NCBI GenBank assembly: GCA_030731685.1
Contig: JANQTO010000353.1
Coordinates: forward strand, 1-13,285
Source of the DNA: Nonlabens sp.
Lineage (GTDB): Bacteria > Bacteroidota > Bacteroidia > Flavobacteriales > Flavobacteriaceae
Reading direction: 5' to 3'
DNA length: 13,285 bases
Shown in pieces: positions 1 through 6,553 of the stretch. Under the pieces are notes generated by a model. That model was not told the origin of the DNA and did no database searches. It saw only the letters and a program-made list of their open reading frames with translations. How positions within the stretch are numbered: position 1 is the stretch's first letter; each line of letters begins with the position of its first letter. Position numbers and translations under genes: made by a program.

Positions 1-370
1 GGAATTTCTTACGAGCTTTCTTCTGACCGAATTTTTTACGTTCAACCATTCTTGGGTCACGTGTCATAAGACCTTCTGGCTTAAGAATTAAACGGTTTTC
101 TTCATCTATTTGAACAAGCGCTCTTGAAATCGCAAGTCTTATAGCCTCAGCCTGACCTGTGATTCCACCACCGTGAACTTTTGCTTTAACGTTATAAGTC
201 TCTAACGTTTCAGTAAGTTGAAACGGTTGCTTCACTTTGTACTGTAAAGTACCTGTGGTAAAGTAAGCGTTTAAATCTTTGTTATTAATGGTAATGTCAC
301 CTTTTCCTTCACTAAGGTAAACACGAGCCACGGCAGTTTTTCTTCTACCTATTTTGTGTAATGTTTCCAT
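1..370 (-). CDS. rpsI: 30S ribosomal protein S9 (uS9), 3' end missing
   Basis: Small-subunit ribosomal protein S9, which contacts 16S rRNA and reaches the P-site tRNA with its basic C-terminal tail. The translation starts METLHKIGRRKTAVARV, the usual bacteroidetal S9 start, and contains the family stretches KVHGGGITGQAEAIRLAI and TRDPRMVERKKFGQKKARK. About 123 codons are visible. The family is about 128 residues, so only the last few (normally ending in a basic K-R tail) lie beyond the left edge. The ATG at 370-368 follows the rplM stop after a single base, so the two genes are surely cotranscribed and probably translationally coupled. The rplM-rpsI pair is a widely conserved operon. No anomaly is visible apart from the window-edge truncation. 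Confidence 0.97.
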   Translation of the reverse strand, partial: METLHKIGRRKTAVARVYLSEGKGDITINNKDLNAYFTTGTLQYKVKQPFQLTETLETYNVKAKVHGGGITGQAEAIRLAISRALVQIDEENRLILKPEGLMTRDPRMVERKKFGQKKARKKF

Positions 371-371
371 A

Positions 372-827
372 TTACTTTACCTCGTTTAAATTGATGGTTA
401 CTGGTTGTTGTGCCTCATGACCGTGCTCAGCGCCAGCATATACTTTCAGATTGCGGTATATTGCAGATCCTAATTTGTTTTTAGGAAGCATTCCTTTAAT
501 TGCATGTTCTACGACACGTGTAGAATCCTTAGCAAGAAGTTCCTTTGCAGTAAGACTACGCTGACCACCTGGGTAGCCTGTGTGTCTTATGTATGTTTTG
601 TCAGCCCATTTGTTACCGGTAAGAGCAACTTGATCTGCATTGATAACAATTACGTTATCACCACAGTCCACGTGTGGAGTATAGTCTGTTTTGTATTTTC
701 CTCTTAAAAACTTTGCAGCTATAGAAGACATGCGGCCTAGTGGCTGTTCTGCCGCGTCAATGAGAACCCAATTCTTGGATACTGTAGCGCTGTTTGCAGA
801 TACGGTTTTGTAACTTAAAGTATTCAC
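372..827 (-). CDS. rplM: 50S ribosomal protein L13 (uL13), GTG start
   Basis: Large-subunit ribosomal protein L13, an early-assembly 23S rRNA binder. It has 151 residues, normal for Bacteroidetes. Visible family segments are NWVLIDAAEQPLGRMSS (about 19-35), FLRGKYKTDYTPHVDCGDNV (about 40-59), GNKWADKTYIRHTGYPGGQR (about 71-90) and KGMLPKNKLGSAIYRNLKVY (about 111-130). The initiation codon is GTG (827-825). There is no in-frame ATG until residue 33, well inside the conserved fold, and the N-terminus NTLSYKTVSAN matches the usual bacteroidetal L13 start, so GTG is required. It is the first gene of the rplM-rpsI operon. The region upstream has a consensus-like promoter and dyad structures, listed separately. 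Identity is certain from sequence; regulation is inferred. Confidence 0.97.
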   Translation of the reverse strand: MNTLSYKTVSANSATVSKNWVLIDAAEQPLGRMSSIAAKFLRGKYKTDYTPHVDCGDNVIVINADQVALTGNKWADKTYIRHTGYPGGQRSLTAKELLAKDSTRVVEHAIKGMLPKNKLGSAIYRNLKVYAGAEHGHEAQQPVTINLNEVK

Positions 828-847
828 CTTGAACTTGTTTTAAATCA

Positions 848-903
848 ATTACCAATTTTACTAACTAAAATCGGGCTGCAAATGTAAGATATTAATTGGT
901 AAT
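848..903 (-). promoter_or_regulatory. Inverted repeat and hairpin in the rplM control region
   Basis: ATTACCAATT (848-857) and AATTGGTAAT (894-903) form a perfect 10-bp inverted repeat with a 36-nt interior. Inside it, 855-871 folds on the minus-strand RNA as a 6-bp hairpin, ATTTTA-GTTAG-TAAAAT. The outer arms flank the -7 element of the nearer promoter, and the upstream arm sits in its -33/-7 spacer. The repeat could therefore be a DNA operator, or part of a folded leader if transcription starts at the upstream promoter. Autoregulatory leaders exist for L13 in other bacteria, but I cannot match this one to a known class. The arms are seen directly; the role is inferred. Confidence 0.45.
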
Positions 904-908
904 CGCAA
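879..908 (-). promoter_or_regulatory. Bacteroidetes-type promoter of rplM-rpsI
   Basis: On the minus strand, TTG (908-906) is followed by a 19-nt spacer and TACATTTG (886-879). This fits the Bacteroidetes sigma-ABfr pattern TTG-N(17-23)-TAnnTTTG exactly. Transcription would start near 872 and give a 5' UTR of about 45 nt. A second, weaker candidate lies upstream: TTG 978-976, an 18-nt spacer, then TACTTTTG 957-950. It would give a longer leader that includes the whole 848-903 inverted repeat. Which one is used cannot be decided from the sequence. Confidence 0.65.
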
Positions 909-1022
909 TACATGCTAATTAAAAAATGTAACTCTTTTTTACAACAATGCAAAAGTATGCTATTTCCTTGCTTTTCAATCTAAAAGATGTTTTTATTATT
1001 TGCAATTAGGTTTTGGTTAGTC

Positions 1023-1038
1023 CGCTTTCGCGAAAGCG
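1023..1038. repeat. Dispersed 16-bp palindrome, copy 1
   Basis: Perfect palindrome CGCTTTCGCGAAAGCG, located between the divergent rplM and lipoprotein genes. The same 16-mer recurs at 5384-5399 and 11344-11359. It is GC-richer than its AT-rich surroundings. It could act as a protein-binding site, a cruciform or hairpin, or a mobile-repeat remnant. No function can be assigned from sequence alone. Confidence 0.9.
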
Positions 1039-1074
1039 ATATCCTTAAAAAGCATCATTTTATTTACAAAGCTT

Positions 1075-1107
1075 TTGTTATGAACTAGTTAGGTTTTACT
1101 ATATTTA
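1075..1107 (+). promoter_or_regulatory. Weak promoter candidate for the lipoprotein gene
   Basis: TTG (1075-1077), a 22-nt spacer and TATATTTA (1100-1107) resemble the Bacteroidetes TTG-N-TAnnTTTG promoter with one mismatch in the last base. The element ends 19 nt before the ATG at 1127, a plausible distance. No Shine-Dalgarno sequence is visible before the start. The match is imperfect, so this is only a candidate. Confidence 0.3.
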
Positions 1108-1126
1108 CTGCAAAATTGTTTTAAAA

Positions 1127-1636
1127 ATGAAAAAGTTACTATTCTTAGCGGGTTTTGCCATCTTATTATTAACGAGTTGTGACCCAGAAAGCCTTACTAC
1201 ACAAAGCACCAATGCCATTGCGGGCAGTTATGTTATAACTTCGTTGCAATCTAATGTTGCGGTAGATTTAGACGGTAACGGCACAAGTTCTACAGATATG
1301 TTGAGCGAGGCTACCTGTGTACAACAAATGACTGTAGATTTTAATGCTAACGGCACTTTTAGCGCTGTTGTTGCCGATGTAAGTTTTGACGTAAATAATA
1401 TTTTAGTTTGCACCACAAGCGTAGAAACGGGAACTTATACCTATGCTAACGGTATTCTTACGGTGACGGCTATGTTTAACGGTGGTTCTGTTACCGAAAG
1501 TCAAGCGGTAGTTTTGAATCCTACAAATTTCAGTTTTACGCTGAATAGTAATCGTATAAATCAGGCTTTTCCTGATTTGTCAACTACACGTGCGGCAGGC
1601 ATTACAAATTTAGATGTTGTCTATACTAGAATTTAG
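1127..1636 (+). CDS. Lipoprotein, lipocalin-like beta-rich protein
   Basis: A 169-residue predicted lipoprotein. Residues 1-17 form a short basic plus hydrophobic signal (MKKLLFLAGFAILLLTS), followed by lipobox cysteine C18, so signal peptidase II processing and lipidation are expected. The mature part opens with IAGSYVITSL, then an acidic DLDGNGTSSTDM segment, a Cys (CVQQMTVDFNANGTFSA), a second Cys (LVCTTS), and GTYTYANGILTVT. This 'it costs/shows the extent of x when set to y' strand pattern resembles small lipocalin-like proteins common as Bacteroidetes lipoproteins. The two mature-domain cysteines might form a disulfide. It is monocistronic, with its own terminator right after the stop and convergent to the DUF427 gene. 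Ligand and role are unknown, and the lipocalin-like label is inferred from pattern only. Confidence 0.8.
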   Translation: MKKLLFLAGFAILLLTSCDPESLTTQSTNAIAGSYVITSLQSNVAVDLDGNGTSSTDMLSEATCVQQMTVDFNANGTFSAVVADVSFDVNNILVCTTSVETGTYTYANGILTVTAMFNGGSVTESQAVVLNPTNFSFTLNSNRINQAFPDLSTTRAAGITNLDVVYTRI

Positions 1637-1656
1637 ATTTTAAAGATATTAAACTC

Positions 1657-1685
1657 AAAATCCCGACAAACGTCGGGATTTTTTT
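1657..1685 (+). terminator. Rho-independent terminator after the lipoprotein gene
   Basis: An 11-bp perfect stem AAAATCCCGAC / GTCGGGATTTT with loop AAAC is followed by an uninterrupted T tract (1679-1685). It begins about 20 nt after the lipoprotein stop and ends just before the stop of the convergent DUF427 gene at 1684. On the minus strand only four Ts follow the stem, so it may also stop the DUF427 transcript, less efficiently. Confidence 0.9.
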
Positions 1686-1965
1686 ATTCTACTACTTTAA
1701 CGCCTTTCCAAAAGGCGACATAACCTTCTATGTTTTTAGCGGCATATTTTGTGTCTGGATAATACCAAGCTGCGTCGTTATTGCGAGTGCCATCTACCTG
1801 GATAGAGTAATAACTTGCAACGCCTTTCCAAGGGCACGAGCTTTTTGTATCGCTAGGTTTGAAATATTCTTTTTTGATACTGTTTGCTGGGAAATAGTGG
1901 TTATTTTCTACGACCACGGTGTCGTTACTTTCGGCTATGGTAACATCGTTCCAAATTGCTTTCAT
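1684..1965 (-). CDS. DUF427 family protein
   Basis: A small soluble protein of 93 residues with no signal peptide or membrane segment, matching the single-domain DUF427 family in length and motifs. It starts MKAIWNDVTIAESNDTVVVE. It continues with NHYFPANSIKKEYF, then CPWKGVASYYSIQVDG, DAAWYYPDTKYAAKNIEGYVAFW and a C-terminal KGVKVVE. The W-K-G-x-A-x-Y-Y, AAWxYP and GYVAFW signatures are the family hallmarks, forming a compact beta barrel. The biochemical function of DUF427 is not established. The ATG at 1965-1963 is the only sensible start. It is convergent with the lipoprotein gene and 98 bp from the upstream acyltransferase gene. I see no clear promoter in that gap, so it may be read from the egt operon. 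Confidence 0.9.
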   Translation of the reverse strand: MKAIWNDVTIAESNDTVVVENNHYFPANSIKKEYFKPSDTKSSCPWKGVASYYSIQVDGTRNNDAAWYYPDTKYAAKNIEGYVAFWKGVKVVE

Positions 1966-2063
1966 AATTATTCTGTTTAATTGTGTACCTAGTTAGTATG
2001 CTTTACTAGTTGCACATTACAGTAGTTTTCTGTTATTGAACCCTTGGGCTTGTTATAATTAAG

Positions 2064-3197
2064 TTAAGCATCTTTAAATGGATTATGCTGTTTAAAGGAT
2101 GTAGACCTGAGTTGTCCTACAAAAGGTCTGAAAATTGTGTTGGCAAAGGTGCGCTTGTGGCGCACATAGCAATGAAGCGGTACGGGAATAGCGCCCAATG
2201 TGCTTTTAATTTCTGACGAGGTGCGACCTAAATTAAGATAAGAAACACGCAAACGTATCGCTGCCGATACGTAATCGTTCAAAATACGCGGATATAGACC
2301 AAACTGCTTATTCTTTCCATAATCCATCCCTATAAAATGAGCGTCTAGCTGGTCTTGGTCAATAAATCCGGTCGCAAAACCTAACAACTCGTCGTTATGA
2401 AAGTAACCGTTAAAAACTACCTTGTCGGGAAATGCGACTTTCAGTGCGGTATAGGTATCAATATTTAGGTCTATCGTACTCACTACGGCGCGGTCAGTAA
2501 TGTTTGCCATAAGTTGTTGTAACCTGTCTTTATGTGTAATGATGTCCACTGCGTTAAACGATTTTATTGTAAGGGAATCGCTTAATGAGTCGGCACGGTT
2601 TACTTTTACACGGTATTTAGATTTAAGATGTGCTTTATAGTCACTGACGGTTTTCCAAGTTGGGTCTATTTTCAGAACCATATTAGGCTCCACTTGAAAG
2701 GCTGTAAATTTATTTGTAACTAGCACACTAGTGTGGGCTTTTTGCGAGACATTAAAATCTTTAAAGAAAAGAACCGAGGCTCGTTGGGCTATCGCCGATT
2801 TTTTCAGATATGTTGCAACTGCTGCATAAACAAGTTCCTTATTAACTCCTTCTTTTATATAGATTCCATAATCGCCACTCAAGAATATGGAACCGCAAAC
2901 TGCTATTTGTGCTGTTCTACCAGTCAGTACACAATGAATGCCTTTTGCTAGCCTAGCTTGGGATGATAGTTGGGTAGCCGCATTCTCAAGACTTACCTGC
3001 AATTGTTGTAAAATGGCTATTGCAACAGGTTCATTATTGTGTTCGACAATAAAGTAACTATTTTTAATAAGCGTGTTATATTCTTCAAACGCTGCTAAAA
3101 ATGAACGCGAAAAGTAAAAGGATTCTTTAGGAATAAGATTTTGAAATACTACGTCTGGCACTAGTGACAAACTATCATATTCCTTTACGATTACCAT
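2064..3197 (-). CDS. GNAT/FemAB-like acyltransferase linked to egtBD
   Basis: A 377-residue soluble protein, probably of the GNAT superfamily (BioF2/FemAB-like 'Acetyltransf_6' type). The N-terminal half (about 20-160) contains SFYFSRSFLAAFEEYN and a beta strand YFIVEHNNEPVAIAIL. The second half holds KSKYRVKVNRADSL (about 189-202), typical of the substrate-binding helix in this group. It is followed by VVFNGYFHNDELLGFATGF, DAHFIGMDYGKNKQFGLYPRIL and LNLGRTSSEIKSTLGA (about 321-336). The last pair resembles the acyl-CoA or acyl-donor end of FemAB-like folds. It starts 29 bp after the egtD stop on the same strand and is very likely cotranscribed with egtB-egtD. The substrate is unknown; it could act on the thiol product, an amino acid or the cell envelope. 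No EgtE or EgtC motifs are present. Confidence 0.7.
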   Translation of the reverse strand: MVIVKEYDSLSLVPDVVFQNLIPKESFYFSRSFLAAFEEYNTLIKNSYFIVEHNNEPVAIAILQQLQVSLENAATQLSSQARLAKGIHCVLTGRTAQIAVCGSIFLSGDYGIYIKEGVNKELVYAAVATYLKKSAIAQRASVLFFKDFNVSQKAHTSVLVTNKFTAFQVEPNMVLKIDPTWKTVSDYKAHLKSKYRVKVNRADSLSDSLTIKSFNAVDIITHKDRLQQLMANITDRAVVSTIDLNIDTYTALKVAFPDKVVFNGYFHNDELLGFATGFIDQDQLDAHFIGMDYGKNKQFGLYPRILNDYVSAAIRLRVSYLNLGRTSSEIKSTLGAIPVPLHCYVRHKRTFANTIFRPFVGQLRSTSFKQHNPFKDA

Positions 3198-3226
3198 GTA
3201 ATGAAATTCAAGTTATGCAGTACCTG

Positions 3227-4189
3227 CTAGTCTCTATTAAATAAATAGTTCTTATAGAGTTGCTGCTCGTCTTCAAAAATACGTTTAATTTGAAGGTCAG
3301 CTTTTCCTGCAAGCCATGCAACCACGTCGTCGTCATATTTTTGTGAAATCTCCGTATGAATGGTTTCCCATTTCTTGAAACTAACATCGATTCCCAGCTT
3401 TCCTACTCTAACGTTGCATGGCTTTGTCGCTAGTAAGTAACTTTTTGCAGTTCCTGTTTCAGGGTCATACGCTTCCCAGTGTTCAAAATCTTCCACTAGA
3501 AAATTTGCGTCCATCTCTGCATTGATGCGATGCAATAAGTTTCGGTTAAATTCTTGAGTTACTCCTTGTGAGTCAGCATATGCATTTTGAATACGCAACG
3601 GGTCTTTTTTCTGGTCAAAACCCATAAAAAGTAAATCTTGTGGCGACATGCTATTACGCAATTTGCCTAGAAAATCTATAGCTTCGACGTGCGTCAAGTT
3701 GCCTATGTTTGAACCTAAAACCATGATAAGTTTAGGGCGCTTGTTGTATTGCGACAAACGCTCTAAAACCTGAAAGTATGTTCCTTGCTCGCCCTGAATA
3801 TCTATAGTAGGCCATTTTTCTAATAAGGATGCTGCGAGTTTGTCAATAGCGTTTTGACTGATGTCTATAGGTATGTACGTGAATTTTTGTTGTTGCTCAA
3901 CAAGTTCTTCTAAGAAAACCTTAGTCTTTTTACCGTCGCCGGCGCCTAGTTCTATGAGGTCAAAACCGAGCTCATGAGTAAAAAGTGTAGCCAGTTCCTT
4001 TTTAAAACGGTCTATAATATTGTACTCGGCATTTGTGAGGTAATACTCAGGCAAATTCATGATTTGCTGAAAAAGAGCATCGCCTTTCTCGTCATAAATA
4101 TATTTAGAACTTAAGAATTTAGGGAAGGAACTTAAACCTTCTATCACGTGGTTTTCAAAGTCTTGTTGGAAAGATTGTTTTTTAGTCAT
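3227..4189 (-). CDS. egtD: L-histidine N-alpha-methyltransferase EgtD
   Basis: A SAM-dependent enzyme that trimethylates the alpha-amino group of histidine to hercynine, the first step of ergothioneine synthesis. With the start at 4189 it has 320 residues, as in known EgtD proteins. SAM motif I is DLIELGAGDGKKTK (about 77-90), and the acidic ribose-binding stretch is YIPIDIS (105-111). The family signatures are VLGSNIGNL (157-165), MGFDQKKD (189-196), FNRNLLHRINAEMDANF (214-230) and HTEISQKY (278-285), which carries the Glu/Ser region that holds histidine. An in-frame extension to 4225 exists but lies inside egtB. The ATG at 4189-4187 overlaps the egtB stop as ATGA, the classic coupling arrangement, so I chose it. 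It sits between egtB and the acyltransferase gene in one operon. Confidence 0.93.
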   Translation of the reverse strand: MTKKQSFQQDFENHVIEGLSSFPKFLSSKYIYDEKGDALFQQIMNLPEYYLTNAEYNIIDRFKKELATLFTHELGFDLIELGAGDGKKTKVFLEELVEQQQKFTYIPIDISQNAIDKLAASLLEKWPTIDIQGEQGTYFQVLERLSQYNKRPKLIMVLGSNIGNLTHVEAIDFLGKLRNSMSPQDLLFMGFDQKKDPLRIQNAYADSQGVTQEFNRNLLHRINAEMDANFLVEDFEHWEAYDPETGTAKSYLLATKPCNVRVGKLGIDVSFKKWETIHTEISQKYDDDVVAWLAGKADLQIKRIFEDEQQLYKNYLFNRD

Positions 4190-5352
4190 AATGATTTTGC
4201 GAGTCGTAAGCCAGTAAACTGCCATCGTAATGGAGCGTGGAAAAAATTGCGGTAGGTGGCTCTTGCATGGTTAGCTGGCGTGGCAACAGAGCTGCCTCGC
4301 AGCACCTTCTGGTTTACCATAAACTTGCCGTTGTATTCACCCAGTGCGCCGTCTGGTTTCTGGTAATTAGGATAGGGCAGGTAGGCACTTTCAGTCCATT
4401 CCCAGCGCTTGCCCCAGTCAAATTGCTTGTTTGCTGCTTCCCATTCAAATTCTGTTGGTAATCGCAAGCCTCGCCATTGAGCGTATGCAAATGCCTCGTA
4501 ATAAGAAATATGAGTAATAGCGGCATCTGGATTTACGTCGCACGCACCGTTTAGCGTGTACTGCTGCCAGGAATTACTATTGTTGTACCAGTATAATGGT
4601 GCGGTTATGTTGTTTTTTTGAACCCAATCCCAGCCTTCGGTGTGCCATAAAAGCACGTTTGAATATCCGCCTGCTTCTATAAATTCTATCCATTCACCGC
4701 TAGTCACTAACTTATTTGATATGCTGTAAGCTTCTAAAAAAACGCGGTGTTTTGGTTGCTCGTTGTCATAGCAAAAAGATTCCTCGTCATGTCCCATTTC
4801 GTAAATTCCAGCAGGCATGTCATAATAATTGCGTTCCCCTTTTTCAATAAAAACCTCGTTTTTAAGCGTTCCGTAAACGGGTTGCAATGGGTTATTACCT
4901 AGAATATACTTAATGTCAGACAGCAACAGTTCCTGATGTTGTTTCTCGTGATGAATCCCTATTTCTAAAACAGGTAATAAATCGTCTGTAAGAAAAGAGG
5001 TAAAAAGGAGTTCCATGTGTTTGGTTACATAGGCACGGTATGCATATACATCTTCTACACTAGGTCTAGATAGATTACCACGGTCTGTGCGCACCACGCG
5101 AGCACCTACACTTTCATAATAGCTATTGAAAACATAGCCATATTGTGCGTTGAATCTTTGATACATAGGCAAGTGCGGGCTCAACAAAAACTCTTCAAAA
5201 AACCAAGTTGTGTGTCCTAGATGCCATTTTGGTGGTGAGACGTCCACAATAGGTTGTACAACATAGTCCTCTGTTTGTAATGGTGCACAAATATTCTCAC
5301 TAGCTGCACGTGTGTCTAGAAATAAATTAAGTAAGTCATGGGAACTGCTCAT
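4186..5352 (-). CDS. egtB: Ergothioneine sulfoxide synthase EgtB
   Basis: A non-heme iron, O2-dependent enzyme that forms the C-S bond between hercynine and a cysteine thiol donor. It has 388 residues. The N-terminal DinB-like helical domain has WHLGHTTWFFEEF with H47, and IGIHHEKQHQELLLSD with H135-x3-H139-x-E141. Together these give the expected three-histidine iron site. The C-terminal FGE-sulfatase-type domain begins near YEMGHDEESFCYDNE (about 184-198), has GLRLPTEFEWEAA (295-307) and LRGSS (351-355), and ends in FTGLRLAKSL. There is no C-terminal methyltransferase, so it is not OvoA. Whether the donor is cysteine or gamma-glutamylcysteine cannot be told; no egtA or egtC is nearby. It is the first gene of the operon and its stop overlaps the egtD start by 4 bp. 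Confidence 0.92.
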   Translation of the reverse strand: MSSSHDLLNLFLDTRAASENICAPLQTEDYVVQPIVDVSPPKWHLGHTTWFFEEFLLSPHLPMYQRFNAQYGYVFNSYYESVGARVVRTDRGNLSRPSVEDVYAYRAYVTKHMELLFTSFLTDDLLPVLEIGIHHEKQHQELLLSDIKYILGNNPLQPVYGTLKNEVFIEKGERNYYDMPAGIYEMGHDEESFCYDNEQPKHRVFLEAYSISNKLVTSGEWIEFIEAGGYSNVLLWHTEGWDWVQKNNITAPLYWYNNSNSWQQYTLNGACDVNPDAAITHISYYEAFAYAQWRGLRLPTEFEWEAANKQFDWGKRWEWTESAYLPYPNYQKPDGALGEYNGKFMVNQKVLRGSSVATPANHARATYRNFFHAPLRWQFTGLRLAKSL

Positions 5353-5356
5353 GTCT

Positions 5357-5364
5357 CAAAAATA
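5357..5364 (-). promoter_or_regulatory. Possible -7 element just upstream of egtB
   Basis: TATTTTTG on the minus strand matches the Bacteroidetes -7 consensus TAnnTTTG. It lies only 4 nt before the egtB ATG, so use of this element would give an almost leaderless mRNA. No TTG is found at the normal -33 distance. Instead, the 16-bp palindrome (5384-5399) occupies the -33 region. This could be coincidence in AT-rich DNA. Confidence 0.25.
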
Positions 5365-5383
5365 GGGAGATTTTGGGGAATCT

Positions 5384-5399
5384 CGCTTTCGCGAAAGCG
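5384..5399. repeat. Dispersed 16-bp palindrome, copy 2
   Basis: CGCTTTCGCGAAAGCG, identical to copies at 1023-1038 and 11344-11359. It lies in the 130-bp gap between the secreted TonB-like gene and egtB, centred about 40 bp upstream of the egtB ATG. That position could suit a regulator binding site or a transcript-end hairpin, but it lacks a following T tract on either strand. Confidence 0.9.
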
Positions 5400-5482
5400 T
5401 TAATGACACGTTAAACATTGCAAATCACAGGCGTCATAGTTGAAAACTGACCTGTATATAAGGATGGTTGAAAGATTTTGTT

Positions 5483-6346
5483 CTAAGACTTATAAAATAT
5501 AGCAAATTGCGTATTTACAACCCTGCCACGTTGCTTTCCTGGTAGTACTTTTGGGAAATTTTCCATAATTCTATTAATCTCTTTAGCTACTGCGGGGTCT
5601 TTTGCCCGAACAACTACATCTTTAATTTTTCCATTTGTATCTATAATAAATGTTATGGGAATGCGCTGGTTTTCATTCATTTCCATTTTCTCTAAGTACT
5701 TACGCAGTGCATTTGTTACGTAATTGTTGGCAAAATCATAAAAGCACGTTTGCCTTTCTTTAAGTGTTTCTAGCGAAGCACACTTTTTAGTCATTGGTGG
5801 TTCTTCCATGACCATAAAAGGAATTGCTGCTATAGAGTCTGGGTCTGTATCATAACCACGTGGAGCAGCTATCGGTGGCGCCATTTCGTAAGAACCTACG
5901 ATGATGCCTTCCCTATTATCTATGAGTACATAGTCTGTGAGCGTTGCATCGTCAATATGGTAATTCAAAACGGAAGCAACGAAAACGCCATTTTTTCTAG
6001 CCGGAAAAAGAGTCCCTATCGCTTGTAATTTCTTGCTTACGAGATTTTCAAGCGTGTTGCTATTTTTATTTACGAGTACCTCTGTAATGGTGCCTCGCTC
6101 GTTTACAGCGATTTGAATGTCGAGGTTTATGACCGTGTTCGGTTTGTTATATTCTTTAACACGCATAACCTCAGTCACGGCTATCTTCATAATCTCGTTG
6201 TCTGTGCAGGAAACGGGCTCGATGTTTTTAGTGTCACGCACGCAGGTTTGTAAAAGTGCCTGGGCATCTTCTTGCATATTAACCTGTGCTGTGAGATTAA
6301 ACACGGTGCTTATTAGTAAGCTAATCGTTAGAATAGATAAACGCAT
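5483..6346 (-). CDS. Secreted protein with two TonB-C-like domains
   Basis: A 287-residue exported protein. Residues 1-21 form a signal peptide (MRLSILTISLLISTVFNLTAQ). There is no other membrane segment and no lipobox. The first domain (about 55-130) has TVINLDIQIAVNERGTITEVLV and a following helix with KKLQAIGTLFPARKNG. The second domain (about 205-287) has RIPITFIIDTNGKIKDVVV and NRIMENFPKVLPGKQRGRVVNTQFAIFYKS. Both read as the TonB C-terminal fold: a beta strand, then G-x-I-x-x-V, a helix, and a P-G/A-x-x-G-x-x-V strand. A canonical TonB would keep its N-terminal transmembrane anchor and proline-rich spanner, and neither is present. A Cys-containing segment, KKCASLETLKERQTCFYDF, lies between the two domains. 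No exbB or exbD is nearby. It is probably a periplasmic or outer-membrane accessory protein of unknown role. Confidence 0.75.
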   Translation of the reverse strand: MRLSILTISLLISTVFNLTAQVNMQEDAQALLQTCVRDTKNIEPVSCTDNEIMKIAVTEVMRVKEYNKPNTVINLDIQIAVNERGTITEVLVNKNSNTLENLVSKKLQAIGTLFPARKNGVFVASVLNYHIDDATLTDYVLIDNREGIIVGSYEMAPPIAAPRGYDTDPDSIAAIPFMVMEEPPMTKKCASLETLKERQTCFYDFANNYVTNALRKYLEKMEMNENQRIPITFIIDTNGKIKDVVVRAKDPAVAKEINRIMENFPKVLPGKQRGRVVNTQFAIFYKS

Positions 6347-6553
6347 GAATGTTAATTTAGAACCTGTTAAACCTACTCAAAATTTGTTGATGTTCATAGC
6401 TATGTTTTTGTTCTTTAACCTGCGGAGTTCTGATACTTAGAATGCTAATTTGAAGCAATAAAAAATCGTATCCCGTTGTTGTTTTTAATAGGCTAAGCAC
6501 TGTTTTCTGGAAAGGCAATTTCTCCTCAATGTTCCGCATCACATACGTTGAAG

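Noticed and set aside
3227..4225. Longer egtD start at 4225
   Set aside because: The extra 12 residues lie inside egtB, while ATG 4189 gives the ATGA overlap and the family length.
4237..4526. Short reading frames on both strands within egtB
   Set aside because: They are shadows of egtB, which has conserved motifs in its own frame.
4186..5352. EgtB-like gene as OvoA or SenA
   Set aside because: There is no C-terminal methyltransferase as in OvoA, and no selenium-pathway partners. Direct overlap with egtD argues for EgtB.
6357..6542. 61-residue minus-strand reading frame between thyA and the TonB-like gene
   Set aside because: No recognisable domain, signal or promoter, and it fills most of a 207-bp spacer. 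I see nothing else convincing in that spacer.
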